A DNA stretch of 64,000 nucleotides, taken from the NCBI RefSeq assembly GCF_017652985.1, contig NZ_JAGGDJ010000002.1, positions 372,001 to 436,000 on the forward strand, read 5' to 3'. A model generated the notes under the pieces. The model saw only the letters and a program-made list of their open reading frames with translations. It was not told where the DNA came from and did not search any database. The position numbers and the translations under genes were made by a program. Origin of the DNA: Paenibacillus artemisiicola. GTDB lineage: Bacteria > Bacillota > Bacilli > Paenibacillales > Paenibacillaceae. Positions 43,676-52,469 of the stretch are shown piece by piece. Position 1 is the stretch's first letter. Every line of letters begins with the position of its first letter.

Positions 43676-43712
43676 GTAGAAAAGACGTTCTTGGAGGCGA
43701 GGATGGACGCAA

Positions 43713-44732
43713 ATGAAGATTAACCTTGATACGCTGATCGTGGTGCTGGCCCGACGGTTCAAGGCGGATGTCGTCTCCGCCGACTGTCAGTCCATGCCGC
43801 TTAAGGGCGGAACCGTGGGACAAGTGTACCTGGTAACGGGGATCGCCCAAACCGCGGAGGGCGATGCATTGCCGTACCGCATCGTGCTGAAAATCCAGAA
43901 GAAATGGGAGCGGTACGGCGATCCCGGTTCTTGGCGCCGGGAATACGATCTGTATGCGTCCGGCTTGGGAGCGACGTTCTCGGATGCCTTCCGCTGGCCG
44001 GCCTGTTATCTGGCCGAGCTCAATGCCGAAGAAGACGAAGTTCGGCTGTGGCTGGAATATATCGAAGGCATAAGCGGATTAGCCTTGACCGGCGACATGG
44101 TTGAACAGGCCGCGCTGGAGTTAGGGCGCTATCAAGGCAAGCTGTACGCGGAGCAGCCCGCCGTCCTGCGGAGCCTGACCAACCTGAGCGATGCGGATTT
44201 CATGAAGCGCACGTACCTGCATGACCGGTCATGGCCGGTCGTCCACGATTATTTGCGCTCGGAGGATTGCGCGTTCCCGCAGCACCTGAGGCGGATGCTC
44301 GTCGACATCGACGAGCAAGCGGACGAGATCCTCGCCCGCATCGAAAAATTGCCCCTTGTGCTGTGCCACCGGGACTTCTGGGTAACCAACCTCATCTTTG
44401 CCGACGGAAAGCTCGCGCTGATCGACTGGGATACCTGCGGATGGGGCCGCCTAGGCGAGGATATCGCAAGCCTGATTGCGGATGATGCGGACATCGATCG
44501 CATGGTCGACTACTACCGGCGCTGCGTCCCCGCGTATTACGAAGGCTTTTCGGAGTATGCGAACGTATCTTCCATCGCCGATCCTTGCGTCTACGAGCTG
44601 ATTCTTCTCAAATTCGGGTATCGGCTAACGGCTGGGTATCTTCACGCGGAAGACGATGAACAGAGGACGAAGGTTGTCCGTACGCTCCGGCAAATCCATG
44701 ACATGAAGACGGCCCTGCACGGGGCCAACTGA
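43713..44732 (+). CDS. Aminoglycoside-phosphotransferase-fold kinase
   Basis: 339 residues. The catalytic loop is 'VLCHRDFWVTNLIF' (Asp, Asn) and the metal-binding motif 'LALIDWDTCGWGRLGED'. The nucleotide-binding Lys is in 'YRIVLKIQKKW'. APH-fold kinases include drug-resistance enzymes, choline and homoserine kinases; the substrate here cannot be told. GGAGGCGAGGA lies ~10 bases before the ATG. A short gap separates it from the serine hydrolase gene. Confidence 0.83.
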   Translation: MKINLDTLIVVLARRFKADVVSADCQSMPLKGGTVGQVYLVTGIAQTAEGDALPYRIVLKIQKKWERYGDPGSWRREYDLYASGLGATFSDAFRWPACYLAELNAEEDEVRLWLEYIEGISGLALTGDMVEQAALELGRYQGKLYAEQPAVLRSLTNLSDADFMKRTYLHDRSWPVVHDYLRSEDCAFPQHLRRMLVDIDEQADEILARIEKLPLVLCHRDFWVTNLIFADGKLALIDWDTCGWGRLGEDIASLIADDADIDRMVDYYRRCVPAYYEGFSEYANVSSIADPCVYELILLKFGYRLTAGYLHAEDDEQRTKVVRTLRQIHDMKTALHGAN

Positions 44733-44783
44733 TCCGATTGCGGCCGTGAACGCGATAAGTCGAACGGAGGGGAAGGGGAGCAA

Positions 44784-45935
44784 ATGAGGTTCTCGAAACT
44801 GAAGGACTACCTGAACCGGTTTTACGCGGAGAAAAACATTCCCGGCCTGGGAATCGCCGTGTATTACAAGCAAGAGCCCGTCTTCGAGCATTATGCGGGA
44901 TTCTCCGATGTGGAGAACCGCATCGAATTCGGACCGGATACGATCTTTCGGCTGTATTCCGCCACCAAGGTCATCACTTGCACGGCGCTCCTGCAGTTAT
45001 TCGAAGCCGGGGCGTTCAAGCTCGGCGATCCGCTGCATGCCTATATGCCCGAATACAAGGACATGGTCGTGAGGCATAGGCGGGAAGACGGGGCGGAGGA
45101 ATTGCGTTCCGCGCAGAACCCGATCACGATCGAGCATCTATTCAGCATGTCCGCGGGGATCGACCGGCGGGATACCGCGGAGACCGACCGCGTAATTCAG
45201 GCATCGGGCGGCGAAGGCCGAACGCTGGACGTCATCCGGGCGCTTGCCAAGGAGCCGTTGCTCTTCGAGCCGGGCACCCGTTTCAAATACGGCGCCTGCC
45301 ATGATGTGCTGGGCGCGTTAGTCGAAGTGCTTTCGGGCAAGACGTTCGGGACGTATTTAAAGGAGAACCTCTTTGACAGGATCGGCATGCGCGATACGTC
45401 GTTCGTTCTGAAGGACGAGAAGCGGTTCTGCAAGCTGTACAACAACTTCGACGGGAAGACGCATGCCGCCGCGAGCATAGGAGAGACCTTCAACCTGCAG
45501 CCGGGCCGGGCTTACGAGAGCGGCGGGGGCGGATTGTACTCGACCGTACGGGATTATATCCTGTTCGCGGAGGCACTGTGCAATTACGGGTTGGCGCCGA
45601 ACGGCGAACGCATCCTGCGGAAGGAGACGGTCAACGAAATGAGGACGCGGCGCTTAAGTCCGCAGGCGCAGCGGGATTTCGCCGAATTCGGCGGCGTGAG
45701 CAAGAGCGGGTACAGTTACGGGCTCGGGGTACGGACGCTCGTGGACCGGGAGGAGAACAACGCGTTAAGCCAAAACGGCGAGTTCGGTTGGGACGGCGCC
45801 CGCGGCTGTTACGCGGCCATTGATCCCGAGGCGGAAGTGGCGCTGTTCTATGCGCAGCAGGAAGGCGGTTCGCCTTGGTATCGCTGGCACGGCACGATTC
45901 GCAATTATGCCTATGCGAGCGTCTGGGAAGACTGA
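44784..45935 (+). CDS. Serine hydrolase, beta-lactamase class C/esterase family
   Basis: 383 residues without a signal peptide. The nucleophile motif SxxK is Ser59-Ala-Thr-Lys62 in 'LYSATKVITC'; the second motif is the Tyr of 'FKYGACHDVLG', lacking the usual Asn of YxN. A late 'HGTIRNYAY' may supply the third motif. Cytosolic members are usually esterases or peptidases (EstB-like) rather than lactamases. GGAGGGGAAGGGGAG precedes the ATG. Confidence 0.85.
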   Translation: MRFSKLKDYLNRFYAEKNIPGLGIAVYYKQEPVFEHYAGFSDVENRIEFGPDTIFRLYSATKVITCTALLQLFEAGAFKLGDPLHAYMPEYKDMVVRHRREDGAEELRSAQNPITIEHLFSMSAGIDRRDTAETDRVIQASGGEGRTLDVIRALAKEPLLFEPGTRFKYGACHDVLGALVEVLSGKTFGTYLKENLFDRIGMRDTSFVLKDEKRFCKLYNNFDGKTHAAASIGETFNLQPGRAYESGGGGLYSTVRDYILFAEALCNYGLAPNGERILRKETVNEMRTRRLSPQAQRDFAEFGGVSKSGYSYGLGVRTLVDREENNALSQNGEFGWDGARGCYAAIDPEAEVALFYAQQEGGSPWYRWHGTIRNYAYASVWED

Positions 45936-46076
45936 TGTCATGCTTCACTTCGGCATTCGCCCGAAGGGGAGTCGAGAGTGGCGAAGAAAAGCGGTTGTAT
46001 GCTGTCCTGGATCGACTTGCCGGACCGTTTGCGTTCGATATACGGAGTACCGAGTACCGTTCGGCAGTCAATGCCA

Positions 46077-46120
46077 AAAGCCTTAGCCCAACTTCACAAA
46101 GGGCGAAGGCTTTATTTGTT
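46077..46120 (+). terminator. Terminator before the ECF sigma gene
   Basis: AAAGCCTT..CCC (46077-46089) pairs with GGGCGAAGGCTTT (46101-46113), followed by ATTTGTTT. It lies in the 261-base gap 45936-46196; no clear promoter for the sigma gene is seen there. Confidence 0.78.
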
Positions 46121-46196
46121 TATCCGGAAAATGGCAACTTTCATTCTGCTGCGCAGTCTATTAGGTAGAGGTAGAGAGGAAAAGGGAGGGGACGTT

Positions 46197-46760
46197 TTGC
46201 CGGAGGATCGCGATACGCTCAAATACGCGTCTTCGCTCAGCGCCGCCGATTTCCGGCGGATCATGGAGCAATACGGAGACGACGTGTGGAGCTACGCCTA
46301 CTTTTTGACCGGGAACAAGGATACGGCCGATGAGCTGGCCCAAGAGACGTTCGTTAAAGCGTTCAGGGGGATGGCCTCCTATCGCGGCGAAAGCTCGGTC
46401 AAGACCTGGCTGCTGGCGATTGCCAGAAACAGCTGGTATACCTGGCGCAGATCCGCCTTCATGCGGAAAATGACGCTTGTCGGTCTGCAGCCGGCCGGCG
46501 GCAGGACGGAATCCGCGGAGGAGACGTACATGCGGAGCCTGATGTCGGACGATATATGGACGACGGTGCTGCGGCTTCCCGTCAAATACCGTGAAGTGCT
46601 GATATTGCGCGCCCGCTACGAGCTGTCGATGGAAGAGATCGGGCGGACGCTCGGACTGACCGTATCCGCCGTCAAGTCCAGATTGTTCAAGGCAAGGCGG
46701 AAAATGTCGCGGTTGCTGGAGATCGGCGGCCATGAAGGGAGCGAGCGCTATGAGCATTGA
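46197..46760 (+). CDS. ECF-family RNA polymerase sigma factor
   Basis: 187 residues starting with TTG at 46197, five bases after GGGAGGGG. Region 2: 'YGDDVWSYAYFLTGNKDTADELAQETFVKAF' (cited by 'DELAQETFVKAF'), 'SSVKTWLLAIARNSW'. Region 4: 'LPVKYREVLILRARYELSMEEI' and the HTH 'LTVSAVKSRLFKARRKM'. It directs RNA polymerase to stress genes when released by an anti-sigma. The next gene, overlapping by 11 bases, is the obvious anti-sigma candidate. Confidence 0.95.
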   Translation: MPEDRDTLKYASSLSAADFRRIMEQYGDDVWSYAYFLTGNKDTADELAQETFVKAFRGMASYRGESSVKTWLLAIARNSWYTWRRSAFMRKMTLVGLQPAGGRTESAEETYMRSLMSDDIWTTVLRLPVKYREVLILRARYELSMEEIGRTLGLTVSAVKSRLFKARRKMSRLLEIGGHEGSERYEH

Positions 46761-48156
46761 GCCGGATTGGGAGAAGAGGCTGAAGGGCAAGCCGTTTCGC
46801 AAGCCGATGTTTACGGCCGGCATGTGGGACCGGTTGGAAGCCAGCGTCTCGTCGAATTCGAAAAAACCGGCAAAGCCCATCCTTCGCCGTTCGGCAGTCA
46901 TGCTGGCCGTATTGGCCGCGTTGGCGGTCGGTTATCTGGCGGCGATGAAGGTTGAGCCCGGACTTCTGCGCGCAGCCAGCGAGAAACTTGCCGGGGTGTT
47001 CGAATCCCGGACGCCGCCGGTTACGGATCCCGCAACTCCGGATGAACTGCCGGCGGTATCCTCGCTCGGTTCTCAGCGAATCGTCCATACGATCGTCAAT
47101 GATGCCATGGCCCGGAGCGCTCATCTCGGTCTCGGCGACCCGGTCGTCGTCGATCTGGATTACTATCGGACCCGCTCCGAGTCCTCCGATCGTCCGGTCG
47201 CCCGCGGAGATATCGTGTATTACGAGACGGCCGCGGAGAACCCGGAGGCGGCACGGGAGCCGCATGACATCGCGCGCGTCATCGGGCTGCCGGGAGAAAC
47301 GATTCGCATCGCGAAAGGGCGCATCTACATTGACGGCCGTCCGCTCGAAGCCAACTACGGCAAAGAGAACGGAGGCCGTAAGGACGCGAAGCGCAGCTCC
47401 GCGAGGGATCAGGAGATCGAGCTGGGATCGGAGCAGTATTATTTGCTGGGCGACGTATGGTCGCGAAGCTTCAACGATAGCCAATCGCACGGCGCGTTTG
47501 CCATGGCGTCAATACGGGGCAAAGCGATCGGCTACTACGATCCGCCGGATATACAGCATACCGACTGGACCGAGCTGTACCGGGAAGGCGGCTTGACGAT
47601 TCAAGCGGCCCGTTCCGAAAGCGGCGTCTATCAGCGTTACTTGGCGGACTGGGGCGGCGAGCGCAAGGAATTCTACTGGACGGGATCCACGGACCCGAGC
47701 TATCCGCCGACGGTGACGATGACCGATTTGGACGATGACGGGGAGGACGAAGCGGTCGTTGCGCTGATTATCGGCACCGGAACCGAGTCCGTGCAATCGG
47801 AGGTCCACGTTCTTCGGCGGGGTCTGACCGAAATTCCGGTGGCCGATCCGGCGGTGTCGGCAAGAGCAGCGACGCAAGCGGCGGAGATCAATCGGAGCAA
47901 GGACAAGGTGGAAGTTAAACTGGCTATCGGCGGGAAGACCATCGAGCGGACCTACGATGCCGACGATGCGAGCTTGTGGTTTGACAAACCCGGCATAGGC
48001 GCGGTCGTCTACTATCGGATCGAGCATGGCCGGCTCGTGTCCGACCTGTCCGTTTTCGCCACTCCCGCTACCTACGTAGCGACGATAAAAGCGGAGTACC
48101 GAATGAAGGACGGAGCGCTGATTCCTGCTCGGTTCTCGGCGGCGGACTTGCGCTAA
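46750..48156 (+). CDS. Membrane-anchored protein with inactivated signal peptidase I domain, candidate anti-sigma
   Basis: 468 residues from the ATG at 46750. Residues 1-45 are cytosolic and charged, one helix follows (~50-70, 'SAVMLAVLAALAVGYLAA'), then a signal-peptidase-I-like domain (~105-260). The S26 boxes are recognisable: 'NDAMARSAHLGLGDPVVV', 'DIARVIGLPGETIRI', 'YLLGDVWSRSFNDS'. The catalytic Ser is Ala119 and the catalytic Lys is Ala175, so it cannot cleave. A C-terminal domain (~285-468) has a 'LDDDGEDEAVV' calcium-type loop. Position and overlap with the sigma gene suggest an anti-sigma factor with an extracytoplasmic binding domain. Confidence 0.82.
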   Translation: MSIEPDWEKRLKGKPFRKPMFTAGMWDRLEASVSSNSKKPAKPILRRSAVMLAVLAALAVGYLAAMKVEPGLLRAASEKLAGVFESRTPPVTDPATPDELPAVSSLGSQRIVHTIVNDAMARSAHLGLGDPVVVDLDYYRTRSESSDRPVARGDIVYYETAAENPEAAREPHDIARVIGLPGETIRIAKGRIYIDGRPLEANYGKENGGRKDAKRSSARDQEIELGSEQYYLLGDVWSRSFNDSQSHGAFAMASIRGKAIGYYDPPDIQHTDWTELYREGGLTIQAARSESGVYQRYLADWGGERKEFYWTGSTDPSYPPTVTMTDLDDDGEDEAVVALIIGTGTESVQSEVHVLRRGLTEIPVADPAVSARAATQAAEINRSKDKVEVKLAIGGKTIERTYDADDASLWFDKPGIGAVVYYRIEHGRLVSDLSVFATPATYVATIKAEYRMKDGALIPARFSAADLR

Positions 48157-48170
48157 GCTACCATTGACGG

Positions 48171-48199
48171 GCCGCGGGATCTCCTCGCGGCTTCTTTGC
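48171..48199. terminator. Terminator between convergent genes
   Basis: GCCGCG (48171-48176) pairs with CGCGGC (48186-48191), then TTCTTT. It lies between the anti-sigma-like gene (+) and the LuxR-type gene (-). Confidence 0.6.
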
Positions 48200-48263
48200 G
48201 TTTGCGGTCCGGCGTTCGGGCATAAACCCCTCTTATGGGACATATTTCTAATTTAGATCCGTT

Positions 48264-49388
48264 TTACCCTTCGATCAGATTGGCTAAAAAGATCTTCTTC
48301 ACGACTTCTCTTCGGCTTCGTACCCCAACCTTGTCGAAAATATTGCTGAGGTGCTCCTGCACGGTATACGGCGAAATGGCTAGTTTTGAAGAAATCTCCA
48401 ATGAATTATTTCCTTTCGCCACGAGGTGAACGACTGCTTTCTCTTGCGCGGTCAATCCATATGCGGCTGTCTGAAATCGGATCAGATCGCGATGCACGGC
48501 AGGACCCAGAATAATCCCGATTTTCCGATTTCGATCGTCTTCCGCGCGCATTTCATAGGCCTTGATGGTGACGCAGCGTCCATTCCGCCCGTAGCGAGCC
48601 ATCTCCGGCACGATCTCGAAGTCATCCTCGGACAACATCGCTTGCGATTTTCGAAGGGCGCTTACGACCTGCGTTATGTATACGGGAAGTTCTTTGCGGC
48701 ACCAATCCGGATGGAGTTCCCCTAATTCGTTCATCCAATGGACGGCGGCATCCGTATACGACTCGATAAACCCGGCGGGATCGTAAATCAACAGGCCGGG
48801 AATATCGAACTCCTGCAAGGCAGCCGCCGATTCTAAAGCGGCTATCCGTTGCTGCATGGCCGTGCGAAAGCCTGTCCCGATATGCGGAGCGAGCTTGGCC
48901 AGCAGCCATGCGTCTTGTTCGGAGTAAGGAGCGGCGTTTTTTCCGCGAGCCATCACGATCGTGCCCCACATATTTTTGCCGGAGTACAGAACGGCTCGAA
49001 TTTCGTCGTCCAGACCGATCGGGGCGTACAGCATGCGATGGCGGTAAGCTTTATCGGGGTTTCCCATCGTTTCTTCCGACAAGCGGTTAACCGGACAGCC
49101 GGAACGCAATAAGCGCCGGTATGCAGGGAGGTACTCCTCGAAATACAAGTGCTCGAAAAACACCTGCTCGACATCGCTCACCGCGTGATCGTGAATCCCT
49201 CCCCGCACATTGGACGTGATCAGCCCGGTTGCAGGGTCAACCGTTTGAAAGCAACAAAGATCGGAAGGCATGATGGGAAGCAAGAGGCCGATGATTTCGT
49301 TACGCAATTGCCGGTCGTCCAAGCCGGAGTAACACAAGCGTTTAATTTGAACCATTGCCCGTTGATAGCGGCCGCTGACCTTCACCAT
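48264..49388 (-). CDS. GAF/LuxR-type transcriptional regulator
   Basis: 374 residues from the ATG at 49388, six bases after GAGGAGG; a longer start at 49403 would begin before that ribosome site. An N-terminal sensory region with a GAF-like look (~1-190) precedes a PAS-like piece ('LLIYDPAGFIESYTDAAVHWM'). The C-terminal LuxR HTH is 'YGLTAQEKAVVHLVAKGNNS' plus 'ISPYTVQEHLSNIFDKVGV'. There is no receiver domain, so it senses a ligand directly. It is divergent from the injection-system operon and could control it. Confidence 0.88.
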   Translation of the reverse strand: MVKVSGRYQRAMVQIKRLCYSGLDDRQLRNEIIGLLLPIMPSDLCCFQTVDPATGLITSNVRGGIHDHAVSDVEQVFFEHLYFEEYLPAYRRLLRSGCPVNRLSEETMGNPDKAYRHRMLYAPIGLDDEIRAVLYSGKNMWGTIVMARGKNAAPYSEQDAWLLAKLAPHIGTGFRTAMQQRIAALESAAALQEFDIPGLLIYDPAGFIESYTDAAVHWMNELGELHPDWCRKELPVYITQVVSALRKSQAMLSEDDFEIVPEMARYGRNGRCVTIKAYEMRAEDDRNRKIGIILGPAVHRDLIRFQTAAYGLTAQEKAVVHLVAKGNNSLEISSKLAISPYTVQEHLSNIFDKVGVRSRREVVKKIFLANLIEG

Positions 49389-49431
49389 TGAACGCCTCCT
49401 CAAACGAAAAAACTACCCCCAATAAGTTGGC

Positions 49432-49462
49432 ATACAGAGTGTATCATCAATGGGATTATAAT
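49432..49462. promoter_or_regulatory. Palindrome and -10 before the injection-system operon
   Basis: ATACA-GAG-TGTAT (49432-49444), a perfect 13-base palindrome, sits 12 bases before TATAAT (49457-49462), in place of a -35 element. This is the position expected for an activator site. It lies in the 250-base gap 49389-49638 between the LuxR-type gene and the ATPase gene; the rest of the gap shows nothing recognisable. Confidence 0.45.
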
Positions 49463-49638
49463 GAAATAAGCTAAATACGGGAGAGCCCGGCGATGGCCAA
49501 TCGCAGTCAAGGGATGCTCACGCCGGGGATTGGGGCGGATTTGGCGCTGCGCTCGGGCAAGGTTTATTCAGGGTTGGATTCAAGCGTTACGCCGCTTTCC
49601 GGACGAAGCTATACATAGAGGGGGCCAGCCGTATCCCA

Positions 49639-51816
49639 ATGGATCGCGTACTGCAACCCAGCGAACAGACAAGTCTTGCAGAAGCGCCTTATGCGGACAA
49701 TGAAGCGTATCTTCAGGACGAATTAACGCGTCTCGACTACATGATCCATATCCATCGGCTGCGCTCGGGATCGGCATCCGCGCTGCTGGCTGATCCATCC
49801 GCCGGTCATGTCGGGTCAGAAGACGCGCAAAGGCAAGCTTTCAATGTCCTCGAAGCCCGGATGCTGCGCAGAACGATGCTTAGCAAGCACGCGGGCGTTC
49901 ATTTGGCGCTTCCGCGCTTGGCCCTGCTTTTCCGATTATCCGAAATCGAACGGTTGGTGCTGATGATTGCCTTGGCGCCCGAATTGGACCTGAACTATGC
50001 GAAGCAGTATGCCGATATGCAGCACGATGCTGCTCGGACCATGCCAAGCGTCGAATTGGCGATGCAGCTGCTGCAGACGCGCCGACCCGGCCGGATGCTG
50101 GCGCAGGCGATCTTGGACCCGTCGGCAAACCTGGTGAAGTTCCGGCTTCTCCGGCTCCATGCATCCGATTCTTCGCCTTATCTAGGCTCCCGCGGCCTCT
50201 GCGCGGATTCGCAAATCGCGAACTATATCATCGGAATGGAGCAGCTGGACGGAAGACTGGGAACGGCGGCTTATTTTGCGGAGGGGCTCCCCGATCCCGA
50301 TATCGCATGGCTCCATGAAGACCTCCTCGGCCGCATGCAGAAGCTGATCCGGTCTCAGCTCGATCCGAGCGGAGCCTTGAATCGCAAGCTCATGTTCGTC
50401 TTCTCCGGCGAGACCGGATCCTGGAAACGGCGATCGGCGGAAGCCGTATGCCGCGAACTCGGGATTTCGCTGCTCATCGGAGATATCGCCAAAATGCTTG
50501 ATCACCCCATGACGTTCGCGGAATGTTTGTTCCTCCTTTGCCGAGAAGCGCATCTGCACCCCGCTGCTTTATGCCTCCTCCATTCAGATTCGCTCTTTGC
50601 CCACCCAGACCGGCATTCGAAAGAAATCGCGGCATTTCTTGATGCGATGGAGCTGTTTCCCAACTTGATTTTCGTGCTGGGTACCCGCGCTTGGCCGGCT
50701 TTGAAAGCCTGCGGCAACGAAGGACTTATTGACGTCGCGTTCGAATTGCCCGGTCCCGAGCTGCGACGAGAGCTATGGAACAGACTGGCCGCACCTGTTC
50801 CGATGGAGGAACGCGTGGATTTGGCTGCCGTCGCGGACAAATTCCGCTTCACCCCCGGACGCATCCAAAACGCGATGACGATGGCCCGCAATCTGGCGAT
50901 ATGGCGCGATCCGGTTCAGGCACGAGTCAGCATGAAGGACTTGCAAGCCTCCTGTTGCGCGCAGCCGGAACATGCACTCGATCGGCTTGCCGATCCATTG
51001 ACGCCGGTCGGAACGCTGCGCGACCTCATACTGCCTCCGGATCAAATCAAACGCCTGCAAGAAATCATCGATCAAGTGAAGTACCGCAGCGTCGTTCATG
51101 GAGAATGGGGGTTTCGGAAGAAATTGTCTCGGGGCGTAGGCCTCAATATTCTGCTGCACGGTCCGCCGGGCACGGGGAAAACGATGGCGGCCGAAGTGAT
51201 CGCGAACGAGCTGGAGCTCGACCTCTATCGGATCAATCTCGCTCAAGTGGTCAGCAAATATATCGGCGAAACCGAGAAAAACTTGCACGCCGTCTTCCAA
51301 GGCGCCGAGGATAGCCGCGCCATGCTGTTCTTCGATGAAGCGGATGCGCTGTTCGGCAAACGAACCGAAGCGAAGGACGCGCTGGATCGACATGCGAATA
51401 CGGAGATCGCGTTCTTGCTGCAGCAGATGGAAGAATACGACGGGATCACCATTCTAGCGACGAATCTCCTCCACAACATGGACGCCGCTTTCATCCGCCG
51501 CATGCAATACAGCATTGAATTTCCGATTCCGGACGACAGCCAGCGCCGCGAGATATGGAAAGCGATGTTCCCGGATGAGGCTCCGAGGCACGAGAGCATC
51601 GATTACGGGTTCCTGGCCCGTCAATTTCACATTTCGGGCGGTCATATCAAGAACGTCGTCTTGTCCGCCGCGTTTCTTGCGGCGAAGGAAGGCCGGCCCA
51701 TCGGAATGGAGCATCTGATCCCTTCCGTCAAGCGAGAGATGGACAAGACGGGCAAGCTGACGTCCAAGGAAGATTTCGGCGCTTATTACGCCTTATTGGG
51801 AGGGAGCGGACCGTGA
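49639..51816 (+). CDS. eCIS AAA+ ATPase (Afp15/Pvc15-like)
   Basis: 725 residues. An N-terminal helical and degenerate ATPase half (~1-430) is followed by a full AAA+ module: Walker A 'GPPGTGKT' at 508-515, pore-loop region 'VVSKYIGETEKNL', Walker B 'AMLFFDEADALFG' with Asp566, and arginine finger region 'AAFIRRMQYSIEF'. In Afp/PVC systems this ATPase is needed for particle assembly and is not part of the particle. First gene of the operon here, whereas in Afp it is near the 3' end. AGGGGG lies ~12 bases before the ATG. Confidence 0.92.
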   Translation: MDRVLQPSEQTSLAEAPYADNEAYLQDELTRLDYMIHIHRLRSGSASALLADPSAGHVGSEDAQRQAFNVLEARMLRRTMLSKHAGVHLALPRLALLFRLSEIERLVLMIALAPELDLNYAKQYADMQHDAARTMPSVELAMQLLQTRRPGRMLAQAILDPSANLVKFRLLRLHASDSSPYLGSRGLCADSQIANYIIGMEQLDGRLGTAAYFAEGLPDPDIAWLHEDLLGRMQKLIRSQLDPSGALNRKLMFVFSGETGSWKRRSAEAVCRELGISLLIGDIAKMLDHPMTFAECLFLLCREAHLHPAALCLLHSDSLFAHPDRHSKEIAAFLDAMELFPNLIFVLGTRAWPALKACGNEGLIDVAFELPGPELRRELWNRLAAPVPMEERVDLAAVADKFRFTPGRIQNAMTMARNLAIWRDPVQARVSMKDLQASCCAQPEHALDRLADPLTPVGTLRDLILPPDQIKRLQEIIDQVKYRSVVHGEWGFRKKLSRGVGLNILLHGPPGTGKTMAAEVIANELELDLYRINLAQVVSKYIGETEKNLHAVFQGAEDSRAMLFFDEADALFGKRTEAKDALDRHANTEIAFLLQQMEEYDGITILATNLLHNMDAAFIRRMQYSIEFPIPDDSQRREIWKAMFPDEAPRHESIDYGFLARQFHISGGHIKNVVLSAAFLAAKEGRPIGMEHLIPSVKREMDKTGKLTSKEDFGAYYALLGGSGP

Positions 51817-52430
51817 GCTCCAACGGAATCGCGGATGTCGGGCGCACGCTGCTCCTGCTGCTGCAGGACGGGATGAAGGACATGGTACCGAACGCCAATC
51901 AGATCGTGCTGCATTCACCCGCGGAAATCGTCGCTTCGAACATCCGCTTAACGTTATTCTTGTACAACATCCTTGAAAATCCGTACATGCGCTATCAGAA
52001 CGGCATGCTTCCGACGACCGCGGCCTACAAGCTGCCCCCGCTCGTATTGGATCTGCATTACATGCTGACGGCGTACTCGGCCGCGCAGAACTTGACGGAG
52101 CGGACGCTTGAAGAGCATCAGCTGCTTGGCAGGGCGATGAGCGTCTTGCACAATCACGCTTCGCTTGGAGGCGCAGCGCTGCAAGGGAGCTTGACCGGCA
52201 GCGAGCAGGAATTGCGCGTCACGCTCGATCCGGTACCCGTACCGGAGCTATCCGACATCTGGACGGCCTTCTCGGATAATAACTTGCGCCCGTCGGTTTG
52301 TTACGTCGTATCGCCGCTCATCATTTTGCCGGAGCCTGCGGCGCCTTCGCCGGCGAGAACGGTAGATACGAGAATCTTCAAATTCGCCGCGCCTATGAAC
52401 GTGATCGCGCAAGAAGACGATGACGCTTGA
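51813..52430 (+). CDS. eCIS tube cap/terminator protein (DUF4255, Afp16/Pvc16-like)
   Basis: 205 residues, GTG start overlapping the ATPase stop by four bases. The DUF4255 pattern is clear: 'VGRTLLLLLQDGM', 'SPAEIVASNIRLTLFLYNILENP' (in part), 'LPPLVLDLHYMLTAYS', 'LLGRAMSVLHNHA', and near the end 'RPSVCYVVSPLIILPE'. The homologous Afp16 determines and caps tube length. The last ~30 residues are a variable tail. Confidence 0.93.
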   Translation: MSSNGIADVGRTLLLLLQDGMKDMVPNANQIVLHSPAEIVASNIRLTLFLYNILENPYMRYQNGMLPTTAAYKLPPLVLDLHYMLTAYSAAQNLTERTLEEHQLLGRAMSVLHNHASLGGAALQGSLTGSEQELRVTLDPVPVPELSDIWTAFSDNNLRPSVCYVVSPLIILPEPAAPSPARTVDTRIFKFAAPMNVIAQEDDDA

Positions 52431-52469
52431 CGATAGTTCAAGCGCAGAACGATAAGGAGGCAAGAGAAG

